Below are positions 1-11,039 of a DNA stretch of 64,000 bases, piece by piece. Source of the DNA: Morinoia aosen (lineage: Eukaryota > Arthropoda > Malacostraca > Amphipoda > Talitridae); contig CM059557.1 of NCBI GenBank assembly GCA_030386875.1, positions 63,380,514 to 63,444,513 on the forward strand, read 5' to 3'. A model generated the notes under the pieces. It worked only from the letters and a program-made list of their open reading frames with translations. It did not search any database and was not told the origin of the DNA. Both the position numbers and the translations under genes were made by a program. Each line of letters begins with the position of its first letter. Position 1 is the stretch's first letter.

Positions 1-61
1 AAAGCACTCAACGCTTTCTTAGAAAGTAGGGATCACTTCCTAAACGCTACATGCTCACTGC

Positions 62-277
62 AAAGAAAAGAAGAAAAGAAAACACTTAATTTCCAATAGA
101 GAAGGTACAAAAGTACCATCATTGGTTTTTAAAATATCTCAAAGTTAATACACTTAGGTGATACACACACATGAGTATTGTAATACTCATGTCACTAGTC
201 GAAAAGAATTGTTGAGCTCTATGTTCTCCTAATCTTGCTTAATCTACGTTTGACGATACACTTAACGATAACTATAA
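62..277 (-). mobile_element. 3' tail of LINE copy A (left piece)
   Basis: This stretch matches 17886-18100 (same orientation) and 40510-40715 (opposite orientation), which is the 3' end of the LINE described at 35880-40715. On the minus strand it ends in a TTTTCTTTTC-type tail rather than poly(A). The match stops at 277, exactly where the TAA-flanked insertion begins, and resumes at 19331. It is therefore the outer piece of a LINE copy whose body lies at 19331-22206. Non-coding. Confidence 0.85.
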
Positions 278-659
278 AGGCCCCCTCACACGCGCAAATA
301 TATCTGCAAACATATCTGAACTGGTGCTGAATTCTTGCGTTTGTACGCTCATTTCAGGTTGGCACAGACTGTATGAGGCAGATGAGCCATGCTTGATAAT
401 TTTGGAGCGACCGGCTGCATGCATACCACGGTAAACATAAGAAGGTAGGAGCATTCAAGTAATTTCTCGAAAGGGCCCTTGGTGTGGTGACGTCACGGGC
501 CTAGAACGAATAGCAACCCAGGAATACGCCACCTGGCGACAATATGTGACATTATCGAGTCAGCTGTACGACAAGTTGGACAACAACAATACCACATTGG
601 CGGCCATTGCATCGGGCGCAATGGCGACTAGATTTTAAAACAAAATCTACGTATATCTA

Positions 660-1383
660 GAAACTGGTGTAAGGTAATTGCCTCATAATTATTCACTGTA
701 GCTCGAAAGTGTAAGGTGTGAAATTGAAAATTTTTTATAACTAGTTCGTTATCTGGGAATTTATTGGAAATTTCTGGAGGGCATTTCATATGGTTTGTGT
801 ATTTATGGTAGTATAATTTAGTTGAAAGTTTTTCTGAATACGTTGCTACGCTACAATGGAAGAAATAATGCCAGGCAAATTTTTATTAGAAGTGCTTAAT
901 TAATTATGTTTTAAAACATTTCTTCATAAATTGTAATTATCCGTGCCAATTGAAAGGGTGGTTGAAGATATTTTATTCAGCTGGTATGCCAATTTGCTTG
1001 AATTTAACGATTATAAATGTCTGTCTATTCATTTTTTGTGACGTTTTTAAAATTTCATTTTATTGAGTGACTTATTAATGATAGTAACCAGAATTGTTTA
1101 GTAGTTCAATTATGATTATTGATCATAATCTGGATACTTGGCAAAGATGGAAAGACTATGAAAAATTGATCAATAATAATTACACCTATGCATTGCAAGA
1201 CTGAACTATCACATTACTTCAAATTGTAGTTCTAAATGAAGTGCTAAATTTGTAGATTTGTAGCAGTTAAAATACTAAAATCAGATTTCATTTAAACAGA
1301 AAGACATGTATCACACCACAAATTGCAGTCTAGAAAATAATTTTGCAACAAGTAATACAAAGATAGATTATACTAAATTCAAA
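660..1383. other. no gene seen
   Basis: AT-rich sequence inside the 19-kb insertion. No coding signal, inverted repeat or match to the other repeats of the window was recognised. Confidence 0.5.
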
Positions 1384-1930
1384 GGTTAATCTGAAGGATA
1401 TGACAGTAATCGATTTTACACTTTTCGTTGCCTAAACCTAATTAATTGAATCAAAATAAACAAGTTTTCTTCTATGCACTTTCCGTCTGAAATGAGTATT
1501 TTACGAGTTATAGCGGTAGATTTAGTTTCGTCTTTGATGACAAATGCGCTTGAATAAACAGCTACTCACTGATTTTTGAATTTTTGTTGTTTGAATCTTG
1601 GTAATAACATCAAAATAATCTACTTTTCTTCTGTACATTTTGTTCGTCAAATTAGTATTTAACGTGGTAGAGCGGTAGGTTTGGCTTTGTCTCTGACGAT
1701 GAGAGCGCGGTCAGCAAAATTCCATTGCAGTGTTGCTATTCCGTGGGATTGATAAATTATTTACCGCTTCTAAAACTAGAGTTGTATTAGTAATTTACTG
1801 CTATAACTAATAAAATTCTCATTTCAGACGGAAAGTGCATATAAGAAAACTCGTTTAATTTCATTAAATTACCTATGTTTACACATTGAAATTTACAAAA
1901 TTGATTACTGTCATATGTGTCAGATTTACC
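1384..1930. mobile_element. inverted-repeat MITE, unit 1
   Basis: A 547-bp non-coding element with long inverted arms. The tips are GGT(T/A)AATCTGA then ATATGACAGTAAT, followed by a TGATTTT-like block and a GTGCCTAAAC-like block. The flanks AATTCAAA (1376-1383) and AATTTAAA (1931-1938) form an 8-bp duplication with one mismatch. Its arms resemble units 2 and 3, including the phrase around CTTCTATGCACTTTCCG. Superfamily unknown; an 8-bp duplication fits hAT or P, but the GGTAAAT tips are not the usual hAT CAGGG. Confidence 0.75.
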
Positions 1931-1938
1931 AATTTAAA

Positions 1939-2716
1939 TGCAGATTTGGTCAATATTGATTTTAGGTGCCTCACAGAAATTAATAATCCGTTCCAAACAA
2001 TCACTAAAGGAATACATTTAAAAGCGTTTTACACAAATGTCATTCTGCTCGCTGATGCATTATTTCCAAATTATTCAACTTTAAAGTTGGCTTTTGCGCG
2101 CCAAAGAAAGAGAGCGCAACGGAAGCTAACCCCCTATTACAAACGTAAACAGGTTGGGTCGTGAGGGGGAGCCACAGTTCTTCTAATGGAAATCATAAAT
2201 AAAGGTTACCTAAAGGCGTTTTACATGAATGTCATTCTGCTCACTGATGCGATATTTTACAGTTATTCAACTGTAATACTGTTCACGTTGTACAGAGAAA
2301 CAATCAGTTGAAAGATGGCTGCTATCGTAGAAAGATGGCTGCCATCTAAAATGACTGCCACCCGGTATGGTCGCCCGGTACGGTGTAAACGTAATTGCAG
2401 ACGTCACCCTAATGGGTGGGTTAGAACCTTTATTTATAATTTTTACCAGAAGAACTGTGGCTCCCCCTCACGACCCAACCTGTTTACATTTGTGCTAGGG
2501 GGTTAGCTTCCATTATTAATATTCCGCTTGGCAGGCTCGCTTCCTTTGGAGTGCAAAAGCCAACTTCAGAGTTGAATAATTAGAAAATAACGCATCAGCG
2601 AGCAGAATGACATCTGTATAAAACGATTTTAAATGTGTTCCTTTAGTGATTGTTTGAAACAAAATTATTAATTCCCGTGAGGCACCTAAAATCAATATTG
2701 ACCACAAATTTTGATA
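1939..2716. mobile_element. related foldback element between units 1 and 2
   Basis: The left arm (about 1945-2190) and right arm (about 2440-2715) are inverted copies of each other, with shared phrases such as GGTCAATATTGATTTTAGG and GGTTGGGTCGTGAGGGGG. The centre (2190-2440) is single-copy. The tip region resembles units 1 and 2 (TGATTTT, GTGCCT, AATTAAT), so it belongs to the same broad family. A short ORF here is an accident of the arm sequence. Confidence 0.65.
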
Positions 2717-2724
2717 AAAACCAG

Positions 2725-3265
2725 GGTAAATGTGTAGCGTTGGGTAGTAATTGATTTTTCACTTTTGGGTGCCTAAATATAGTTAATTAGATAGAAATAA
2801 GCAAGGTTTCTTCTATGCACTCTCCATTGTAAATGAGTATTTTACGACTTATAGCAGCAAATTAGTTACGGCAACTCAAGTGTTTGAAGCGGCAAGTAAT
2901 TCATCGACCGCGTCGGATGGCAACACTGCAATGGAGTCTCGCTTCCAACACGCTAGTCACCAAAGACAAAACTAAACCTACCGCTCTAACTCGTAAAATA
3001 CTCATTTGTCACAGAAAGGGTATAGAAGAAAAGTAGTTGATATATTTGTTATTACCGTGATTCAAGCAACAAAAATTCAATGAGTAGCTGTTTATGCGAG
3101 CTCGTTTGTCATCAAAGGCGAAACCAAACCTACCGCTATAACTCATTAAATGCTCATTTGCCGCGGAAAGTGCATAGAAGAAAACTTCTTTATTTTAACC
3201 TAATTAACTTTGTATAGGCACCAAAAACTGGAAAATTGATTACTACCAAGCGCTACACATTTACC
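2725..3265. mobile_element. inverted-repeat MITE, unit 2
   Basis: A 541-bp element with inverted ends starting GGTAAATGTGTAGCG on both sides. It is flanked by a perfect 8-bp duplication AAAACCAG (2717-2724 and 3266-3273). Non-coding. The arms are related to unit 1, but the tips have a different sequence from unit 1 between about bases 8 and 22. Confidence 0.85.
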
Positions 3266-3871
3266 AAAACCAGAAGTGTTGATAAGAAACTAATTATTCA
3301 AATAAATGACAATTCTACGCAGATAGCATGTGTCATAGATTTTTAATTTCAAGTTTCATTATAAAGGTAACTTTGCAACTAGATTTTTAATTTCAAGTTT
3401 CATTATAAAGGTAACTTTGCAACTACAATTTTTGATGAACAAGGGCCAAATGTTTAGTTAGTTGTATTGATTTAAATTATCAATTGCAGGAGATTTGTTG
3501 GAAGAATAAAGAACCAGGTTGTGGGGATGTTTTCTAATAATAAGAAAATATTGAAATGTGTTAGCCTATAAATGTATATTTGTTGTTATTAGTATCAAAA
3601 CTACACAGCCTTTGAAGAGCATTTTGAATGCAAGTTTATGTTTGAATGCAAGTTTATGTTTGAATGCAATAATATTGCTGGCTTGTAGAGATGTCTAAGG
3701 GTATGAATTTTAATGTGGCTATGCTTGAAGGAAAAATGTATATGGTGATTGATATCAGTGGGACATTTTTTAAAATCACAAATTTTTATTGTCTATATTT
3801 AGCTGACATAAAAGAAAGAGGGGTTGAAAAGAGCAATTGACTATGTTATATGGATGATTGAAACTAGAGAG
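3266..3871. repeat. spacer with short tandem duplications
   Basis: A 44-bp phrase beginning TAGATTTTTAATTTCAAG is repeated directly (about 3337-3424). A 17-18 bp phrase, TTTGAATGCAAGTTTATG, is repeated at about 3627-3665. No gene recognised. Confidence 0.6.
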
Positions 3872-4554
3872 AGTAAATGTGAAGGAGAGGACCATAATTT
3901 ATTTTCCACTTTTTGGTGCCTAAACATATCTAATTAGATCTGAATAAACAATTATTCTTCTATGCACTTTCCGTCAATAATGGGTATTTATCAAGTTATA
4001 GGTGTAAATTACTTACCGCAACTCTAATGTTTGAAGCGGAAGGAAATTGATCAGAGGGGAAGACTACAATGGACTTTCCCTATCGATGCGTTTGACTTGT
4101 TGTTTATGGGTGATAACCTTTATTGTGTTGTTAGCTAAAAGATCCTAGAAGTGTGTTCAGGCTTCGCGGGGTTTGCTATTGATGAATTTCAAAGTACCCA
4201 AACGTACTTGAACAGCTCAAGCGTGCAACGGTTTCTGCTGTATGGAACACAAAACTAAACCTACCGCTATAACTCTTAAAATACTCATTCGCCGCAAAAA
4301 GTGTGTAGTAGAAAAGTAGTTTATTTTGATGTTATTACCATGATTTAAGGACCAAAAATTCAAAAATCGATTAGTAGCTGTTTATTCAAGCACATTGCAG
4401 TCATCAAAGACAAAAATTAACATACCGCTATAACTCGTTGAATACTCATTTACGACAGAAAGTGCTTAGAAGAAAAAATTTGTTTCATCATATCAACTAC
4501 GTTTAGGCAGCAAAAATTGGAAAATCGATTATGGTCCTCTCCTTCTCAAATACC
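3872..4554. mobile_element. inverted-repeat MITE, unit 3
   Basis: A 683-bp member of the unit 1/2 family. Both ends carry AAGGAGAGGACCATAAT followed by TGATTTTCCA-like and GCCTAAAC blocks in inverted orientation. The flanks CTAGAGAG and CAAAAGAG match at 6 of 8 positions, a possible decayed duplication. Non-coding. Confidence 0.7.
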
Positions 4555-6330
4555 CAAAAGAGAGAGTAATGACACTGAATATATGGGTGAAAATGAGTTT
4601 TACATTTACATTGACTGCCTGATGTATGTTCTAAAATATAATTAGGGTAAGGGAAAGTAGGAGAATATGAGTAGTTTATTAAAAATCTCTCAAGATGAAA
4701 TGACAAGCTGGAATGGAAAGAATTTAGTAATGGGTTGAGTGATTGAGGGAGGAACACTGGAAACCAATCTTATGGGTCATGAGGTTACATCCTACTATTT
4801 ATGTGAATGAAAAAAATTTGTAAGGCTTTTGCAGTCTTCAACTAATCTCAGCCCTCTTTGCTTCCAATTTCCAATAGGGAAAAATAAATTTCCCAGCTGA
4901 AACAGAAATGCTTCAATCAAGAGGCATGTACAGATCAGTTATTACACATTGTTGTTGTAGTATGTTTATTGTTATAGTCCAATTAATTTTATTCTTGTAC
5001 TAAGTTCTGGTATCAGTAGTATCAAGATTTTGTTATTACGGCTGTAGGAGCAAATAATATTAGTCATGATTGATGATTCTACCAACTTCCTGTACCTTGT
5101 CTAATTCTTTCTCATTGTCCAACAGGAAGAGCGTGGTCAAGTTAATGGATGCTACTTGCCAGTCACTGCCCTGGGAATGTTTCACCTTTAATAAATGCTG
5201 CATCATGCCATATACCCACTTCAGTTGGACATGAGTTTACAATGCCTGTTCAAATAATTGTCAACTAAGTTAGGTAATTCACAAAGTGTCAAAATATTCT
5301 ACTTCTCAGACAGTAACTAAGAAAGCATGCTCAACTCCACAAGCAGCTTAAAAGAGAGCCTCTCAATCTCCTAAATTGGCAAGCATTGAAGCTTGCCAGA
5401 CTGTTTATGATGTTACTATGACATCCTCACTACTGTAACTCCTGAAAGTGTAACTAGAAGAAGTTCAATTTTTTAAAGCATCTCTACAACTTCCCCATCT
5501 GGAACTAATAGAAGCTGTCAAGAACCCTGGGTCAACCAGATCTTAATTTTGATGAATGTCTAGTGGCAGAAAATATCAAGGCATTTTATGACCCATCTTG
5601 TTGAGGGAATTTATTTTCATGCCCCATGAGGGTCAAAAGGACATCAAAAAACAAGGAATGGCAGAAAAAATGCTGTTAGAAAGAAAAGGACTCCTGTTCT
5701 GTATAAAAATTTCAACATTATATCACAAATACATTCAAAGGTGGCACCCTTTTTGACAATATTTATTCTTCTAATTCATGATTGGCAGTAATTGATACTG
5801 GCATTGCAAAGTGCATTATGGAAGCTTTAACATTTACCACAAGGCTCGTCTACTGCAGAAACTCCAAAATGTTCGTCTTCATCTTGAGATATATGAAGAC
5901 CCCCGTGGAGTTTCTCATCCATACCCCTTTTGCATGCAATTGCAAGACTCTCTGATCAGCAGCTGAGAGAGACACCTTGGGCTTCTTTCTGAAGTTAAGA
6001 TGATTGAACTCTAGTCAGAATGGAAAAATAAATGGCACAATGATAGTCAGCATGGTTCAGGTGATGGTTTGTGTATATACGTTTAGTATTTCAGGCGAAT
6101 TACGTTGAGTTAACATGCGAGATGTTACATTAATTATTTTGTAAAATTTAGGCTTGCTTTGAGAGAAGTGTTTTATTAGTCATGATGTTATGTTAATTTT
6201 TTGGTAATGAAAAGCTTCATATAACATAACTCCTGTCAACTTGCTACAGTGTTTGTTAGAAAGATGTATGTCCTTTTCCTTTCCATTTCCTTTCTTTCTA
6301 TCTTCTTTCCATGTCTCTCTCCTCTTATTC
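4555..6330. other. no gene seen
   Basis: AT-rich, no recognisable coding region, RNA gene or repeat. Short ORFs here are below what can be told from chance. Confidence 0.45.
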
Positions 6331-6680
6331 CCCTTCAGGGGGAGACAACTTTTGTATCCATGGGAATTAGCGCTCCCATGGGGACAATGTGAGGGCCCGA
6401 GCTTAGATTCAAGTAGGCCTTCTTTTTGTTGAAATTGAATGTTTGGTTATGTTAACTGACAATCTTTTTTCGGTTCACTGTTGTCCTGTTTTTCAGCACC
6501 TACTACTTTCTACTTCAACTTTGATCTTGTTTCATTAACTTCTTTCTCAATTTAGTGTTTCTATGCCCTTGCTGCACAGATTCAGCGTTCCTTTAACTCC
6601 TTACTAAATGGTTTCTTCTTCCTTCCTCTCTTTGGATCTCATTTGTTGAGGATAGGGAGGTTCAAACTAACCAATAATCT
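6331..6680 (+). mobile_element. SINE-like repeat, copy 1
   Basis: About 350 bp, starting TTCAGGGGGAGACAACTTTT. It shares blocks with the copies at 9055 and 12379: GGGAATTAGCGCTCCCA, GTGAGGGCCCGAGC, CGGTTCACTGTTGTCCTG, and TCTTGTTTCAT followed by a CCTTCCTCT stretch. No ORF is conserved among the copies. The copy at 12379 has a long target duplication, so retroposition by a LINE is inferred. Confidence 0.7.
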
Positions 6681-7182
6681 AACCTAATTCTTCTCATTCC
6701 CATCCTTTCTCCTGCTTGTTTTCAGGGAATTTCGGATTCATTTGCATTTCCTGGTGTACATTTTTGGTCCTGCTCACCATTTCACGGTTTGCAATTTATA
6801 GTCATCCTCTTCATCCAGTTCTTACTACAAGTCTCCTTTCATCACACAGACATCTCTTCCAAGTTCCAACTTCTCTCACTGTGATGATGAATTGCACCTA
6901 CATCAGAGAAATGCTGTTTTGTTGTGAGTTTGCTAATTTTTTTTTGCCTCTCAGGTTCCGAAACAGAAGAAAAAGGACCCTCAACCCATTAGCAAGAAAA
7001 ATATGGATAAGAAGAGGAAATGTCTCCAGTTATGTGCAAGAGAAGTATGGAAAAACGGAAATTTTTTTAAACAGAAAAAGTGAAAGGCCGTACGTGTGTG
7101 GAAATGAAAATATATTTGTTTGCTGAAGGAAGAATTCTTCAACGCTAAATTGCTCTCACAATAACTTCAACTTAAAAGCACC

Positions 7183-7320
7183 CCTGGGGGGAGACAAGTA
7201 TTTTATCTGTGTGAATTAGTGCTCCAATAAGGAGCATATGAGATCTCGAGCTGACGGTTAAGTAACCCTTTTTTATAATGAATAGGTTTTTGCTTTTTAC
7301 GGACTCATTCAGTTCTTGGT
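7183..7320 (+). mobile_element. SINE-like repeat, partial copy 2
   Basis: Starts GGGGGGAGACAAGTATTTTA and keeps the GAATTAGTGCTCC and GAGATCTCGAGC equivalents of the head block, then fades after about 140 bp. A truncated relative of the repeat at 6331. Confidence 0.55.
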
Positions 7321-7918
7321 TTTGTTAAGCAGAAATCAGTCATTTGCCTGGCTTTGGTAAGACAATTTGTGAAGTAATCGATTCAAACTGTCCCAAACCT
7401 AACACTTGTTTCTCGCAGATTACATTCTCCCTCATCAAGTTTTATATGAAGTGTAGAAATGTACAATCAATCAGAGTAGATCATTACGAAAGACATGTGT
7501 GAAAGAAAAAGGGACAAAATAACGAACAATTAAGTTTTTCCCCTCGATGAAACTTGGTCTCTAAAGTGTCCCATTTTGGTAAGACTGGTATGACCCGTGC
7601 ATCATGCACAGTCCTGCAGCGCTACAGGAGCGTTGAACAAAACATAAATTATTGCGTTTACTTTATTAAGTTGAATTTAATTCGCATGTCCTCAAAGTAT
7701 TCTGAGGTACAGCAGTGCATTGCCAATTTTTACAAATGTGTATCTAACTATAACTTTCAATTTTTGATGATGGAAAACACGGAGCACTTCTGTTGAAATG
7801 AAGAGGGGCAAATTTTTCTTAGAATTCTATTATGCGATTATTAAGCTACCAGAAGACTTGAAGTAGTTCACATTACTAATTGGTGTCAAGGGGTTTAGGA
7901 CCCAATATATAATTAATC

Positions 7919-7971
7919 ATCAGGGAGACACAACTACTGTGTCAAGGGAAATTAGCTATCCCAGGGGGATA
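7919..7971 (+). mobile_element. SINE-like repeat, partial copy 3, cut by a mariner element
   Basis: The head block (GGGAGACACAACTACTGTGT, then GGGAAATTAGCTATCCCAG) is present. It ends at the TA where the element 7972-8560 starts. The expected continuation is not clearly visible beyond 8562. Confidence 0.5.
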
Positions 7972-8560
7972 CGAGGGGTAGGCCTAGTCAAAAAGTTCTC
8001 AGACAATGCCATAATTTCTTTATTTAACAACTCATTACTTTTATTTTTCTACATGAGCTCCATTGTGGTCTATACACTTTGGTAATTTATGTTTCCACCA
8101 GTAAATGCCTTCCTGATAAAATTGGGGGGAGGGGGAGCTTGTTCCAGTAGGTTCTTTACGAGAGAGATGTTTTCATTTTTTGCTGTTGTGAGCCTTCCTC
8201 CTCATGGGTCGTCATCAAGTTGGACTCTTGCCTCTTTAGAGCGTTCAATCCAATCATAAACGACTGCTCTACGTGGTGCAGAGTCTCCATAAACCTGCTG
8301 TTAGCAAAGCTTCGATGATTTCAACAGGTTTCCAGTTTAGTTTAGTTAAAAATTTGATGTTAGCTCTGATCTCAAAATTTGCCATTTGAAAGGTTGAAAA
8401 TTACTATTTTGAGATGCAACCTCTCTCGATGCTGACCTGACACAGACTGATGAGACAGCTGCAAGTTATCAAGGAAGCTCTAAGGACAGGTTTCAACTTG
8501 TTAATCTCTGTTCAGTTCAAAATTATGGCAATTGTCTGAGAACTTTTTGACTAACCCTCG
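7972..8560 (-). mobile_element. internally deleted mariner element
   Basis: A TA lies outside each end (7970-7971 and 8561-8562). The inverted ends read CGAGGG then TAGTCAAAAAGTTCTCAGAC; the left one has about 6 extra bases. On the minus strand an ATG at 8385 opens a mariner-type helix-turn-helix start (MANFEIRANIKFLTKLNW) and, after frameshifts, a QLDDDP block. The reading then jumps to a C-terminal-like piece (NFIRKAFTGGNINYQSVY). The catalytic middle is missing, so it could only have moved with a transposase supplied elsewhere. Confidence 0.75.
8050..8385 (-). pseudogene. mariner transposase relic
   Basis: Coding remains within the element 7972-8560. Visible are the N-terminal DNA-binding start, a VYDWIERSKEARVQLDDDP stretch followed by a stop in place of the usual residue, a TTAKNENISLVKNLL stretch, and a C-terminal scrap. 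No DDD catalytic residues remain. Frameshifts and stops make it non-functional. Confidence 0.65.
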
Positions 8561-9054
8561 TATTCCATGTTGCACTGCTTGAAGAGATTTAACGTGAAGC
8601 CGCGCTGTAACGCATTATAGCCAGACGTCATATCGTCTTAGAAGTTTGAAGATGAAAAAACTGCAATATGGCCGGGCGCGCTACGTTGGTACATCGGGGG
8701 TTTCAGCGTGGGTAAGTCGTCCGGCCATAAATGGGTGGGCAGCTGAAACCCCACTACGGGGTTTGGATGCCCAGTGCGTTCGACTGTACAGTGTTGTAAA
8801 CAAATTTTAATGGGGAGACACTTGTAATCTTGACTTGCAATTATAACCACGATGCTCATATAATTTTGATGTTTCAAATAATAGTGATGTTCATCTTGTG
8901 TGGTGATTTGGAAGAGTCTGGTACGAATTAAATTATGTGACCTTCGGTGTGACATAGTTTGAGTAACTGAAGCGCTAGCTACTACTACTACAAATTGTCC
9001 CATTTTGGTTAGACCGATATGACCTGGATCCAATACATGTACAGTTCATCATAA

Positions 9055-9390
9055 AAGGGGTACAACTTCTGTATCTAAGGGAATTGGCGATCCTAGGAGG
9101 AATATGTGAGGTCCCGAGTAGCGAGTTAGGTAGGCTTTTTTTGTTGAAATAAATTTTTTATTATGGGATGAACAATTTTTTTTTGGTTCACTGTTGTCCT
9201 GTTTCTCAGCTGCTACTACTACTACTTTTTCATTAAACTTTTATCTTGTTTCATGAACTTCTTTCTGAATGTACAGTTTCAATGCACCTTGTGCATAGAT
9301 TCCGCGTTTCCTTAATTCCATATTTAACAGTCCCTTCTTCCTTCCTCTATTTCGAACGTCTTTGTTGCGGTTAGGGAGCCTTTAACCTAA
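9055..9390 (+). mobile_element. SINE-like repeat, copy 4
   Basis: Near full-length. The head GGGAATTGGCGATCCTAGG and GTGAGGTCCCGAG are followed by GGTTCACTGTTGTCCTG, a CACCTTGTGCATAGATTCCG block and a final GGTTAGGGAG. Non-coding and collinear with the copies at 6331 and 12379. Confidence 0.7.
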
Positions 9391-9781
9391 CATCTGACCT
9401 CGAATCAACGTTGCGTAAAATATAGACATAACTTTTTAATATCGTAAATCACGCTCTTAGAGTCCCTAGGGCTGTGCAAGTTTCAAAAACGTTATTTTCA
9501 CTTTCCAGTTTGCGTGTTAATGTTTTAACTTTTTTTAGCATTCATTTTTATCCTTTCACAGTTCCTGATTTTAGAAACGACAGTACTTCTAAGGTGTGGT
9601 AGTAGCTGTAATGTGTTCCAAAATTGTCCAGCCCATGCTAATTGTCTCTTGGTTTTTACAGGGTCGGCCAGAAGTAACTTACTCTTGTAATTTGATAATA
9701 TAAGTAAAACTATGAACGCTAGGAAGTTGAAATTGATTTATTGAAAGAAAAAAATTTATAGGTTAACACTATTGTTATTAA

Positions 9782-10605
9782 CCCGCGCACTGTAACTGGT
9801 CGCCTCATTTACCAGGCTCACTGGTTGCCAGACGTAAGGCATAACCCCAAGTTGTTATACACCAAAATGATCGTCTCAGCGAGTGCTACACAGCTGGAGC
9901 CAGAAACCCCCACATTGTGGGGGTTAAGGCAGAGCTCCAACCACTTGGAAGTTGGGAGGGGTAAGCACAGTCAGTGTGGTAAATGAGGCGACCGTGAGAG
10001 GGTGTGCGTGCGAACAGTCAGTGGCAGCCTCAGTTACCAGCGAAACTACTCAGGGCCTTATTTCGCCTTATTTCGTAAAAATGGCAAATAAGACAAATCT
10101 GAAGTCAGTAGCGTGTAGAGCAGTATTTTATTCATATTGTGTGAAAATTACAAGTTTCGAAACACTATACTTACAGTAATATAACCAGACATGCAAACAT
10201 GCATTTATGTAGGAACTAAAACGAAGAATGGATAACACCTAGTAGACATGAATGGTCATAACTTTTTTTCTAATTGTTGTAGAGGAAAAATAAAAACATC
10301 AGCAGGTTTGGAAGGATTTTCTGCATAAAATAGCAGTGAAAAACATTACATTGTTTCCAAAACACAAAAATGGCCATTGATCTCTTTGAAGCAATGTTGT
10401 GCAAAAATCGACGGAGTTTGACTCCATATTACAAAGAAACGGTTCAAGTTATCAAAAATCTGACAACATCAAAGTGTAAAGCAACATTTTTTACTCATTA
10501 CTTCATATTTTTACATCTCTGCCTATCACGGTAAGTGAACAGGGAACGGCAGAGTAACGCGGGTAAATTGACTACTTTTCTGAGGGATGCGCGACCGTGC
10601 GCGGG
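9782..10605. mobile_element. piggyBac-type MITE
   Basis: Flanked by TTAA (9778-9781 and 10606-10609) with inverted tips CCCGCGCAC. The TTAA duplication and CCC start are the hallmarks of piggyBac elements. Inside the left part is a further inverted pair: GTCGCCTCATTTACC near 9799 and GGTAAATGAGGCGAC near 9977. No piggyBac transposase gene is present, so it is non-autonomous. It interrupts the older TA-flanked element 9659-11031. Confidence 0.8.
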
Positions 10606-10607
10606 TT

Positions 10608-10914
10608 AACAGAAAGAGAAAGAGTATTGTTGGAAGAGTGCTTTCCAAATAACTTAATTTTACGATTTGGTAACATCCCTTGGTCTCCTTGTTCTCGAGA
10701 TTTGTCCCCATGAGACTTCTTCTTGTGGGGCTCCCGTAAGTCACGAGTTAATGTAGCCAATTTAACAAATTTACAAGAACTTGAAAATGAAATTTTATAT
10801 GAAATAGCTCAACTCTCGCCTGATACACTGAGGAGCGTTATGGAAGCGACAAAGAAAAGAGCTCTAATTTGTCTAAACAGTCGTGGCACTCATTCGAACG
10901 TTTTTAAAATTTAG
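10608..10914 (+). pseudogene. IS630/mariner-type transposase, C-terminal fragment
   Basis: Reading from just inside the nested MITE, the frame gives LRFGNIPWSPCSRDLSP, a stop, then DFFLWGSRKSRV and LQELENEILYEIAQLSPDTL, ending at 10914. This matches the general layout W-P-x-R-S-x-D-L-(S/T)-P-x-D-F-F-L-W-G of these transposases, where the D after RS/SP is the third catalytic residue. An in-frame TGA before DFFLWG and loss of the N-terminal two thirds make it a relic. Confidence 0.75.
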
Positions 10915-11039
10915 CCTTGATAAACCATAAAAATGTTATTCTTTCAAATTAAACAAGTTTCAACTCCCTAGCGTTCATAGTTTTTCTAGTATTAGCAAAT
11001 TAAAAGGCTCGGTTACTTCTGGCTCACCCTGTATATGTA

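Larger units (their letters stand above)
9659..11031 (+). mobile_element. TA-flanked IS630/mariner-type element with nested insertion
   Basis: TA dinucleotides flank it (9657-9658, 11032-11033). The inverted ends start CAGGGT, then GCCAGAAGTAAC, and stay similar for about 105 bp (shared AAAACTATGAACGCTAGG). The right part encodes a C-terminal transposase fragment on the plus strand. The left and middle coding parts are gone or displaced by a second element at 9782-10605. The tips resemble those of the element at 53154-55000 (CAGGGTGGGGCAGAA), suggesting the same IS630-Tc1-mariner branch. Confidence 0.8.
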
